64,000 nt of DNA from Symbiodinium natans (Eukaryota; Sar; Dinophyceae; Suessiales; Symbiodiniaceae): assembly GCA_905221605.1 (NCBI GenBank), contig CAJNDS010002842.1, positions 198,580 through 262,579 of the forward strand, read 5' to 3'. Below are positions 21,201 through 33,200 of this stretch, in pieces (position 1 is the stretch's first letter; every line of letters starts with the position of its first letter). The notes under the pieces were generated by a model. That model had not been told where the DNA came from and made no database searches. It saw only the letters and a list, made by a program, of their open reading frames with translations. Both the position numbers and the translations under genes were made by a program.

Positions 21201-24200
21201 GCAGGGAGAGCCTTGTGGAGTTGAGGGGTTTAGGGCATTTTAGGGCCAATGCTGGGTTAGGGTCGTGGACCGTTTTTTGGAGTGTAAGGTGGAACCCCTC
21301 AAGTTCCGGACGTTGGGCCTTAAGAAGCTTCATGCTTGGATGTTCATGCCCTAAACCCTAAACCTTAAACCCTAAATCCTGGCCCACAAGCAGCGGCACA
21401 TGGTCAGTTCTCTCGTTGGGGGAAGGGTGATATTCGGACCTAAGCATGGACCGTCAGTTAGTGGCCTAAGCACTACGGGTCCCCAGGGTTTAGGGTTTAG
21501 GGTTTAGGGTTTAGAGTGTAGGGTTTAGGGTTTAGGGACTTGTTGCCCAAGTAGCGGCAAGTAGCGCTTGGCCGCACTCGCGGGCTCAACCCCTACTGGC
21601 CCCAGCCCGAAAGGGTAAGACCCAACCTAAATCCCGAAACTGCCAAGAGCACCACTGTCCATTTGCATGGGTGGTCGAGGCTTCGACCGAGGTCCCCAAC
21701 CGAGCGTCTTCACAGAACAGTGAGGGAGGGCTGCCCGTACCTCACCTCACCAAGCCTGGTCGGGCCCGTCAAGCCACCCTCTCATGAAGCCCCCCCAAAA
21801 GAAGGGGACCCAGGCAAGGCCCCGACCCGCAATGAAAATGTTAAAATCGACGGTTTTTGGGCGCCCCTCATTTTACCACACGAAAGCCTCAAAAGCCCCA
21901 CGAGCCACCAACGGGCTCCAGAACGCTTCAGGGCTTTTGGGACCCCGCCGCAGCAGGGGCACCTTTCCTCTTAGCATTCGGAAAGAAGTAAAAAGCAAGA
22001 AGGCCCCTTGAGGGGGATTTGGGGGCGTGAACCCTCAACCCTACATGAGAATAGTTTGGGTGGTTGGGGTGGGACTACATGCTAATGCAGCGGCTTCTCT
22101 TCTACACACCTAAACCCCAAACCCTAAACCCCGAAACCCCTCAACCCCTCAACCCCCAAACCCTAAACCCCGAAACCCCTGAACCCTAAACCCCTAAACC
22201 CCTAAAGCCCTAAACCCCTGAAACCCCCTAAACCCCTAAAGCCCTAAACCCCTAGAGCCCTAAACCCCCTAAGCCCCTAAAGCCCTAAACCCCCTATACC
22301 CCCTAAACCCCTAACCCCCTAAACCCAAGCTGCGGAAGGCCTCTGGCTGGTCATTCAGGGCCTCTTAGATTCCTACAAGACGGTCCTGTGGATAGGCCTG
22401 GTCAAGCTGTGGGGGGGTGGGAGGGGGGGGGGGGAGGGCGGGCGGTGGGAGGGGGAGGGGAGAGTTTAAGGTTTAGGGTTTAGGGATAGGGTTTCGGGTT
22501 TAGGGTTTAGAGGGCTTCGGGGTGTAGGGTTTAGGGTTTGAGGGTTTTAGGGTTTAGGGTTCAGGTTTTCATATTGAGGACTTTGATTTTAGGGTCGGAG
22601 GGTTGTAGGGCTGCGAGGCTTCCAGGGTTGATTTATAGGTGCCTACAAGATCAAGGTGTTTAGAGTGTGTGAAGTCCGATATCTGCCGTAGACCGCTTCA
22701 ATTTTCGGATTGAGGTTTTAGGGTTTACTCTTCGGGTTTAGGGTTTTGGGGCCCCTACCTGGTCCCTCGACCCTAAATCCCGCCAAAAAGCACAATGGAA
22801 TCTGAGCCCCACGTCGCTTGAGCCCCAAGACTCCTTAGCCTAACCATGAAGTCTTCAAGGAATCACGGGCCCTCAGTATGGTCCCTTGCCCAGTATGGCC
22901 CTTGTTATGCATAGTGTATATAAGGGTGCTGTAGCAAGGGACCCAAGATGAAGGGCCCATACTTGGGACTTTCAACATTCTACGGACCCCTACAATTTTT
23001 CAGGGGTTTAGGGTTTGGGGCCACTTTCTTCTTGTTTGCCAAAAGTGCCTTCTCTTCTTCTCAGGTTATACTGGCGCACCGAGGTCCTAAACCCTCAACG
23101 GAAGCTGCAGCCGCCACCCCAAACCCTAAACCCTAAATCCTAAACCCTAAACCCAAAACCCCGAAACCCTAAACCCTCTTTACTCCTCCCTGCAGCCTTC
23201 GCTGCGCCTCGGCTGATGCTGTGGTCAACCGTCGGCGAGACGCGCCAACTCTATCGGTAAACAAGGTTTAGGGTTTAGGGTCTAGGGTTTCGGGCTATCG
23301 GTAAACAAGGGTTTATGGTTTAGGGTCTAGGCTTTCGGGCTATCGGTAAACAAGGGTGTATGGTTTAGGGTCTAGGGTTTCGGGCTTGATCGGTCAGTGC
23401 TTATACCCCGGGGCCTAAGCGGGGACAGGCTGTTTTGGGTGGTTGGCTTTTGCTGGTTTTGGGGCAAGGGGGTTTGAAGATTTCAGGGCGGGGTCGGATT
23501 CTGAAGCCCAACCTTAAGCCCTAAACCCTAAACCCTGAACCCCCAAAAGGGGCCCTCTCGCCAGGGTTCAAGACTCAAGACTCAAGACACTTTAGGGCTT
23601 GCCCAAGTCTTATAGGGTCTAGGGCTTAGGGTTTAGGGTTCAGGGTTTAGGGTTTGGGGTTTAGGGTTTAGGGTTTGAAGTCGACGTCCCGAAGCGCCCC
23701 TCAGCCGGAGCTTCGAGCCCAGGTCCTTGTGGCAACTTGGGTTTAGGGTTTAGGGTTTAGGGTTTAGGGATTAGGGTTGCCCCTCAACCTCGGGATGTTC
23801 CCCCTTACACTAACAGCTCCTTAATGTGATAAGGATTTACGGTTTAGGGACTTTAGGGTTTAGGGTTCAGGGATTTGAGGGTTTAGGGTTTAGGGTTTAG
23901 GGATTTGAGGGTTTAGGGCTTAGGGTTTCGGGTTGTGTAATAGAGGGTGCTATAATCCCGACTAAGGAGCTGTTAGTATAAGGGGGAGCACCCCAACCTG
24001 AACGCCAAGAAAAGCAAGCTATCATGGAAGGGATACCCCCTCAGCTGCCCTAAGATTATGGGGGTAACCATTCTAAAGGGCCCGGAGTATTCAGGGCATG
24101 TACCCCAAGGAGGGACCATAACTTTGAGAAATGACCATGTACTCATTTTGAGGTATTTCTTTAAATGGATCCTGAACCTCAACTCCCGGCATATACTTGT

Positions 24201-27200
24201 CAGTTTTGGTTTAGGGTTTAGGGTTTAGGGCTTGGGGCTTGGGGCTTAGGGCTTAGGGCTTAGGGTTTAGGGTTTAGGGTTTAGGGTTTAGGGGTTCAGG
24301 GCTCAGAGCTTCGGGAACACCGAGGAATCGGCAACTTGTGGAAGACCTAGACCCTAAACCCTAAACCCTAAACCCTATAATCACCAAAGTAGCCAAGATG
24401 GCGATCTTTATCTTCTGCTTTGGGGCGGCACTCTGCGTTCTGGCGCCTGGGCTGGGAGGGGTTGGGGGATTTAGGGTTTAGGGTTTAGGGTTTAGGGTTT
24501 AGGGTTAGGGTTTAGGGTTTAGGGTTTAGGGTTTAGGGTTTAGGGTTTAGGGTTTAGGGTTTAGGGTTTAGGGTTTAGGGTTTAGGGTTTAGGGTCGGGT
24601 TTTTGGGTTTGATGGTTCAGGGAGAGATTGTTACCATTCATTTTTTGTTGAAGTACTGTGCGGCCATCATGTCTCGTGCATGTTAGTATTGCCGTGGAGG
24701 CTGCTCTGCATGCGTTTAGCCCTACTTGGAGGCTCATGGTACTTAGCAACCCAACGATAGCTGTACTTATGGCCCAATCATAGCCCGATTAGGGTACTTA
24801 AGGGCCTTATATGTGGGTTGTAACTACACGTAGAATGGGTTACTAAGTACCCTGAACCTCCAAGTAAACCCTAAACCCTTAACCCTTAACCCTAAACCCT
24901 AAGCCCTAAATAGGCCCAGGCCCAGAAGCCCCTTTACACGCTGATCCTGCCACCCTGTTAGCCGTGGTTTAGGGTTTAGGGTTTAGGGTTTAGGGGTTGA
25001 GGCTCCAAGCTTTCGGGTACGAACAAAATGGATGTTCGGGTTTTGGGTTCGGGGTTTGGTGATGCTGATTGTTGGTGAGTTTGCTTTCTGGCTTTAAGGC
25101 TCAAGTTTAGAGCACAGTGCCTGGGTGTTGCTTGTTCTTGCTGTCTAAAACCTAAACCCTCAACCCTCCGCACATGGTATCAGATTCAGTCCTAACACCA
25201 GAACTCTCAACTTGGGATTTATACTTTAGGGTTAGGATTCACGGAGATAATTCCTCAACTCTATGCCTTAAACCCTAAACCCTCACCCTAAACCCCACAA
25301 CCCGTTGCCAAGGGTGGTCAAGACCGGTTCGCCTTTGAGTACTGGCGCTTTGGCCTGCAGCTGCGTCCCAGATCCTTCCAAAAGAGCTTAAGGGTTTGGG
25401 GTTTGGGGGTTTAGGGTTGAGGGTTTGGGGTTTTAGGATGGCCTAGTCCTTCTTCGAGGGTTGTGGGTGTAGTCTCCACCTGGTTAAGCAACAAGCGCAC
25501 TCTCCTGCCCTTAGTAGCTGAGTGAGCACACTTTACACTTTTTGGGATACTATAATCCCCTCTACAACTGAAAGTGCACACCTTTTTTGAGGCTTATGAA
25601 CTCAGCAACTACGTGCAAAATATTGAGGGTCTCAGGGCCTCAGGTCGTAATGTTCCGAGGGAGAAGCCCCTATATGCAGCAAGCCCTGTATGCCTCGAAC
25701 CTTAAGCCCTAAACCCTGCAAGCCGTAAACCCTTTTCTTCCCAATACCGAAAGCCCTAAGCTCTGTAAACCCCAAGTCCCCAATTCCACTCTATGCAGCC
25801 TTAAGCCTTAATTTAAAAAACTCCAAGCTTCGTAAGCCCTAAAGCCTGTATGCCATAGCTACCCTAAACCCTAAACCCTAAACCCTAGTCCCTAAACCCT
25901 AAGCCCTAAACCCTAAGCCCTAAACCCTAAGCCCTAAACCCTAAACCCTACATCTGTAGCCTTGACCCTACAGACCCTCCAGCGCAGAATCACCTGAAGC
26001 CTTTCTCCAGGTACTTGGGGCACATGTACCTCGGCTCAGTGCTGCGCGCCATGTTCACCAGTCTACAGGCAGGGTTTAGGGTTTAGGGTTTAGGGTTTAG
26101 GGTTTAGGGTTTAGGGTTTAGGGTTTTGGGTTTTGGGTTTTGGGTTTAGGGTTTAGGGTCTAGGGTTTAGGGTTTAGGGTTGAGGGTTTAGGGTTTAGGG
26201 TTTAGGGTTTAGGGTTTTCAGGGTTGCGTGTTCCGGGCTCCCCTTACCTGTCTGTTCGGGTCAGGATGTCTGGTAAACCTATCTAACCCGAATTCCTAAG
26301 CCCTAAACCCTAAGCCCCAAACCCTAAACCCCAAACTCGCAACCCCTGAATCAAAAAGGGTCCCCCCCCCTTCTTTCGATTCAAGTAATGCGTATTCGGT
26401 TCAAGATTCAAGGTCCCCCCCCCCGCCCCCTGCACCATCCCAGCTTCTGTTTGCAGCTTTGGTTGGGTTCAGAGTTCAGGGCTCAGGGTTCAGGGTTCAG
26501 GGTTTAGGATTTAGGGTTTAGGGTTTGGGGCTGAGGGCTTAGGGTTTCGGGTTTATTAGCGCTTTTGTTGGGTACTTGGCGGCCTCCGAAGCTTCATGAG
26601 GACTTAAGGGTCTACAGGGCTTCAGAGTTTGAGGTTTAGGGTTTCGGGTTTAGTGTTTAGGGGGGGGGGGGGGGGCTTTAAGATGTTTCAAGGGTCTTTT
26701 ACAGGGTTTTTTTCCGGAACCGGTTTTTTGACGGCCAAGTGGCCTTGTTCATGTGCAGAGCGCTTTTGAAAATCCCGCAATGAGGTCCCCCACCCCCACC
26801 GCGCCCTCCCCCAATGCCTTGTTCAGAGATTAGGTGAACATGATACCCTAACCCTAAATCCTAAACCCAAAACCCCAAACCAAGCATATCGGGTCGGCTA
26901 GCCCAGTCTTTCCCTTGTGGCCTTTTGGGTTCCAGGTCCCCCTTATCCAAAAGGTTACCTATATTAATGGGTTGAGGGTTTGGTGTTTGGGGTTTGGACC
27001 CGGCACCCTAAGCCCTCAACCCTCAACCCTCAACCCTAAACCCTCAACCCTATGGGGCTATGCCGGTAGGTTGCGACCTTCGACGACTGGGCAGACAGCA
27101 TCGCACGTCCACTCTTTCAGGTGGCTTGCGCAGGTTTAAGAAAACACCCTGGGCCCTAGACCTAAACCCTGAACCCTGAACCCTAAACCCTAAACCCGAA

Positions 27201-30200
27201 ACCCGAAACCCTCAACCCTAAACCCTAAACCCTAAACCCTAAACCCTAAACCCTTACCTCTTAATTAACCCCCACAACCCTAAGCCCTAGAAGCTTGTTG
27301 CTGGCTTGTGAAGGCTTGTAGGGAAGTAGTGGTTGATGGGCCCGACACCCTAAAGCCCCCAGCCCTCCGTTTAGAGTTCAGGGTTTAGGGTTTGGGTTTT
27401 GCGGTTCAGGGTTTAGGGTTGGGGGGGGGTGGGGCGGGGGCTGGGGGTGGGGGGGGGGTGGGGGGGAGGGTTAGTTTTCTATGGTCGGTGCGTTTACGCG
27501 GTGCGTCCTCCATGAAAAAGTTGTGCACCGACCCCCCACCGCCCCCCCCCCCCCCCCACTTGGGGTGTAAGGGAGGGGGAGCCCCCCTCCCCCAAGACCA
27601 ACCCTAAACCCTAAACCCTAAGGCTGCGTTTAGCCGGGTTTGGGCTCCTGAACCCCTAATCGCTGCGAGCCCGAGCATCCCACTCAGGTGGCGCCCACAG
27701 CGGGTCCGGTTCTCTTCCTGCTCATCTTCGCCAGCGCCCGAGTTCCGGGTTTCTTTCTGGGGTTGAGGGTTTGGGTCATGCCTGAGGTTGGGTTATGCCT
27801 GAGGTTGGGTTTTGGGTTTAGGTTTTAGGGATTAGGGTTTAGACTTCAGGGACAGCCTGAGATTAGCGTGAGTCTAAATCCATCTAAACCAATCATTCTG
27901 AAAGGAGAGAGACTCTTTCTTTGCCTCGGGAGGGGTGAACCTTTAACTTTGACCAGCTTAGGATTTCATCATTTCGGTGTTGCTTTAAGATATTTGGGTT
28001 CGGGGTTTAGGGTTTACTCTAGATTATGGTGCTACAACGGCCTCGTATAAGCATAGTTGGTGAACTCATCACTTGTATAACCCTTGGAAGCGCTTAATCC
28101 TCAGACCCTAAACCCGAAACCCTAAAACCCTAAACCCTAAACCCGAACCCTAAACCCGAAACTCGAAACCCGAAACCCGAAACCCGAACTGGTCTTGGGC
28201 AATGGCTTGAGACCTCGACCCTAGACTCGCCGCAGCTCCCTTTAAGCCCCCCCCACCCGAAACCATACGTTCAGGGTTTAGGGTTTAGGGTTTAGGGTTT
28301 AGGGTTTAGGGTTTAGGGTACTTGGAGGTTCATGGTACTTAGTAACCCAATTAGGACTGTACTCATAACCCAACTATAACCCTACTAGGGTACTCAAGGG
28401 GCTTATAGGTTGTACACTTATAATGGGCTACTAATTACTTGGTGCCCTGAACCTCCAAGTAGGACCAGTGCGGGCCTGAATATCATTTCTTGTGTAGGGG
28501 GTTGGGGGCTCAGGGTTGTTTTTAGCTCTTTTGTTTAGGGGTCTAGGGCTTAGCTATTCTGATTATTGTTTTTATTTTATTTTTTTTTTTTTTTTTTTTT
28601 TGGGGGGGGGGGGGTTGAGAGCTTAGGGAACGAAACCTGGATGCCCTGAACCATGACCGCTTCAGGGTTTGGGTTTAATGACGGTTTTGTCCTGTGAATT
28701 GGATGCGGATTTGGATGCTCGTCTTTGGGCGATAAATGTGGCTGCTGTGCTGGAGGTCTTGGCGGTTAGGACCATCTTTAGCTTAAATGATGTAGAGTTT
28801 GTTCATATCACTGTTCTGGTGAGTGATGTATCCTTATTTTTTCCGTCTGACTATTGGGAATGGTCTGGCGTAATCCATCTGCCGGTAGACACTTTGCCGT
28901 CTTGCAGGGCTGCCAAGTGCGGCGGGTTTGACACTGAGAGCTGCTGCTGGCTGTTTAGGGTTTAGGGTTTAGGGTTTAGGGTTTAGGGTTTAGGGTTTAG
29001 GGTTTAGGGTTTCCTGCTGCAAGGGCATCTGGTGATGCGGCAGCTGGAGTGGGAGTGCTGCATTTGCCTGACACGGGTATCTGATCAGGCCAGTATCTGC
29101 AGCTCCCCCGGCCTCTTGAAGGGAATTCCAAGAAGGAGGCGTTTAAACATCGCAAGGCAAGCTACAGCGATGTTTGACTCATCAAGTTTAAAGCCTTTTT
29201 TCAACTAAACCCCGAACTAACCCTACATACTAAACCGTAACCCGACACCCTAAACTTGAAACCCTAAACCCTAAACCCTAAACCCTAAACCCTAAACCCT
29301 AAACCCTAAACCTAAACCCTAAACCCTAAACCCTAAACCCCAAGCCCTAAACCCTAAACCCTAAACCACCAGGCCTAAACCATCGCGTGCGCAGGTCGTC
29401 AGCTTCGGCACCCTCAACATCTTGGTGGCGGTGCCTCGGCTGAAGCCGTACGCCCCAGAAGTACGAAAACGTTCAGGGTTTAGGGTTTAGGGTTTAGGGT
29501 TAAGATAAATCAAAGGCCTCCGTTAGAAATCTCTGCGTGCCTCGCACATGGATCGTCCGCAGGACCACTTGCATAGACCTCCAAACCCCTAAACCCCAAA
29601 CCCCCTAAACCCCTAATCCCCTAAACCCCTAAACCCATACGGCACAGGGAGTTACAGGGTTTGGGGTCCAGGCTTGTAGGGTTTACGTTTGGGGGGTTTG
29701 AAGGATTTGGGGTCTTTGTGGGAAATTGCGGCCTAGGAAGCCCAGCCTAAGGCTTCAGCGACGGCTTAGGGGTCTCGAATCTTCCTTAGGGTTTATGGTT
29801 TAGGGTTTAGAGTTTAGGCTTTAGGGTTTAGGGTTTAGGCTTTAGGGTTTAGGGTTTAGGGTAATTAAGTTTTAAGTTTTTCAAGCTGCGACGACCACCT
29901 GTAGTTGCGGTTTCCCACAGAACAGGGTACTGGGGGGTGGGGGTGGTCCTTGTGAAAGGGGGAATATGCTGGATTTCGGGTATGCGCGGGATCCCCCTTA
30001 TTTGGGAAGTACCCAGTTTGCGCCTGAAGTGCGGAGTGGGGAACCTTTAATACGCTGCCTTTCGTACTACTTCCCCACTTTGAATGCTAAAAAATGTGGG
30101 AACACACACGCACACAAAAAAAACCCAACCATTCGGGAATGTGCGGCTTGAGACTGTTGAAAGAGTTGTTGCTAGACGGTGTGATGATGTCCTATATCGT

Positions 30201-33200
30201 TTCTACCATTCCGGCTGCTGCGGCTACTCCTGGTCCCTGTAACTCGGTTCGCCAAATGTCGGCAATGCTTGCGCACGTGCCGGGTGCTATCATAAAGGCC
30301 GCTCTTCTCTTAAGAAATTGCAGGTGATGGTCGAGCGGATATCGGTCATCACCGCAGACAACCGACTGCGTGCTGAACAGGTGGCTCGGTTGGTTTCGGC
30401 TGCCTGGCAGGGGCTCTTCGGTAGTTGAAGCAGTGTCAAATTCCACAAATCCCGCACGCCCAGAGTGCCAGGGCTCGGGACCCTGTATCTAGAATATGTC
30501 AGGTGGGTAGGTGAAGAACTTGTGTTATATGTGCCCGAAGCTTACTTTGCCTTGGTTTGTGTAAGGGACCCTTCTCCTTGGAGCGCAAAGCCCTGTAAAC
30601 CCACGAAGCATCACTAAGCCCTGCAACACGCGCTCTATGACCCCTAATCCCCAAAGCCCTATACACGATAACCCTAAGCACCTCAAACTCCTTATTATCT
30701 TCCTCAGTCTCCCCTACACCCTAAGCCCTAGACCCTATTGAATTTAGGGTTTAGGGTATAGGGCTTAGGGTTCAGGGTTTAGACAAACAGCCCTAAACCC
30801 TAAACCCACGTCTCCTTGCTAAGTCCCGGAAGCACATGGAAGCCGCGACTTGGCAAAGCTTTCGTGCTTGATGTTGCTTGTTGTTCCTGGTTTAGGGTTT
30901 AGGGTTTAGGGTTTAGGGTTTAGGGTTTAGGGTTTAGGGTTTAGGGTTTAGGGTTTAGGGTTCAGGGTTTAGGGTTTAGGGTTGGCCAAATGGTACCCTT
31001 GTGCCCTTTGTGTGGATCTATGTTCCTTTAATTACAGTATGTCACGGGTCCCTAAGCCGTAAACCCTAAACCCTAAACCCCAAAAGCAAGTAGGGATTCA
31101 GGGTTCGGGTCGTTTCTAGCTTTTGGCTTCTTGGGCAGAGCGGAAATGACGGCTCATTGGCTTTGGCGCTGTTGAAGGTGTCCAAGTTTGGGCAGCACCC
31201 AGCGGTCCACCAAACCATCTGAAACAGCCCTAAACCCTAAATCCTAAACCCGTCTCACACCCACGTTTAGGGTGAGGTGCCCGACCCACGAAACATTGGA
31301 ACGACAACGATTGGCATTCTTACTTTTGCCCTATAGCTATTATATATGTCCTAAAGACCCGGACCACCTTTAAGAAAGCCTTACAGCCTTAAAGCCTTCA
31401 AGCCTTCAAACCTGCAAACCTTGAAGCCTTCAACTCCTGTGTTGGGGCGGGGGCGGGGGGACTTGGTAGGTAGTTTAGGTGAGGCGAAGGGCATCCCCGT
31501 GCGCTTCATTCGATCAATCTGCTGCTGCTCAAAACCTCTGAAGCCATTTAGGGTTTAGGGATTACGTAAGGTTTAGGGTTTAGGGTTTAGGGTTTAGGGT
31601 TTAGGGTTTAGGGTTTAGGGTTTAGGGTTTAGGGTTTTAGGGTGTAGGGTTTAGGGTTTAGGGTTTAGGGTTTAGGGTTTAGGGTTTAGGGTTTAGGGTC
31701 ATTGAAGCTCTACGTGGTCGCGACCTGTTGGCCACCCGAATTCCAAGCAGAGACCTGACAAACATGGTCTGGGGTTTGGGGCTGGGTAGGCCTGGGGATA
31801 TTACACATTTGTCCTTCGTAGGCTCAGGGCCGGAGAATTTTGGAGAGGGCTTTAGTGGCCATGCTCGTTATCTAAGGGTAGTTATCTGGGCCCATAGTAT
31901 GGTCCCTGACCTCCTTCTTAGGGTTTAGGGTTTAGGGGTTTAATTAGGGTTTAGGGTTTAGGGTTTAGGGTCTAGGGTTTAGGGTTATAAGGGGTCTACA
32001 AGGGGTTCCCTTTTACGGGCCCATACTAACGGACCATGTAGCTACCTTGGGATTTCCCCCCTCATACGAACAGTCCTTAATTAGTAGGAATTCTATTAGG
32101 GGGTGCGATAATCCTTATGAAGGACTGTTAGTACCTGTTGGTATAAGAGGGAACATCCCAATAGCTACCCTAAACCCTAAACCCTAAACCCTAAACCCTA
32201 AACCCTAAACCCTAAACCCTAAACCCTAAACCCTAAACCCTAAACCCTAAGCGGTTAAGCACAAGTGCCCAGATTCTTCTGGAGTCCGTGGTGGAAGAGC
32301 TCCATGCCAACGACCGCGACGGAAGTGGGGACTTGTCCTCTAGCTGATTTTGGGGTTTAGGGTTGAGGGTTTTGGGGTTTAGGGTTTAGGGTTGAGGGTT
32401 TGGGGTTTAGAGTTTTAGGGTTTTTGGGGTTTGGTTCAGGGTTAGGGTTTTGGGCTCAGGGTCTGAAAGACCTTATACCTGGTCAATATAATATGCCCAC
32501 CCCTTGCCTCATACGTAGAGTGTACGGTGGGGTAAGGACGCACGCCGGCAAGGCGCCTTAAGGGCTGCAGCTCACTGTGCACAGGGTTTAGGGATTTACG
32601 GGTTTAGGGCTTTTGAGTTTTAAGGTTTTCGGGTGTAGGGTTTAAGGGTTTCGGGTTTGGGGTACAAGACAAACAGAGGAACCCTGCAGCCTAAAGCATA
32701 GGACACATGCCAGCAATATGTTTCATTGAGTAGAACCAACCGTGTAAGGGGTGCTGCTATGAACATCGCAGTCCCTACGCCCGAAGCCCCAAACCCTAAA
32801 CCCTTAACCCTAATCCCTAAACCCTAAACCCGTGATTTTGCTTCTCAAAATTCACGGCTGAAGTGCGAAGGGCTCAAGAACTGTCTGGTTGGTACCTCAG
32901 TGTAGGTAAGCATAGGCACCTTAAACCCTGAGGGATCCTAGGGTAGTTGCATGGCCCCTTAGTATGGGCCCTTAAAACCTTCGAAGGGATTTCTCATCAA
33001 CCCTCGCCCCAACCCTAAATCCTGAGCCTCGGACAGCATGGGAGGGGGAGGGGGGGGGGGGGGGGGGTGGGGAAGAATTCATATTGCGTACATGCTCAAA
33101 GCACTGGTACTTACAGTGTTTTCGCCTCTTTGTACAACATCCTGCACAAGGATGACCTTTCGCAACCATGCCCAAAACACTGGCATTTGCAGCGTTTTAT

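Larger units (their letters stand above)
22401..26010. other. Introns around S5 and the turret
   Basis: Poly-G tract 22411-22460; TTTAGGG at 22465-22560, 23620-23675, 23745-23780, 23845-23930, 24208-24300 and 24472-24592; CCCTAAA at 23120-23180, 24350-24380, 24867-24910 and 25860-25950. Two MITE-like elements (23792-23993, 24723-24866). Exons 23065 and 23196 are the only ones called. Confidence 0.6.
26069..29394. other. Introns around the pore and S6
   Basis: TTTAGGG 26073-26218, 28270-28320, 28955-29010; CCCTAAA 27175-27256, 28105-28145, 29255-29370. Poly-C, poly-G and poly-T/poly-G tracts at 26414, 26658, 27420-27470, 27538-27560 and 28576-28612. The open frame 28669-28965 has no recognisable domain and lacks the exon bracket. 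Exons 27070 and 27688 are called. Confidence 0.6.
29431..32272. other. Introns around the post-S6 exon
   Basis: TTTAGGG 29475-29500, 29790-29862, 30890-30985, 31548-31700 and 31917-31985; CCCTAAA 32165-32250. Inverted-repeat elements 31868-32060 and 32049-32159. A helical candidate near 30840 could not be phased. Confidence 0.6.

Noticed and set aside
21663-22011. Two overlapping Pro/Arg-rich ORFs
   Set aside because: GC-rich chance frames without motifs.
28669-28965. 98-aa ORF in the S6 intron
   Set aside because: No recognisable domain, runs into a TTTAGGG array, not needed by the phase chain.
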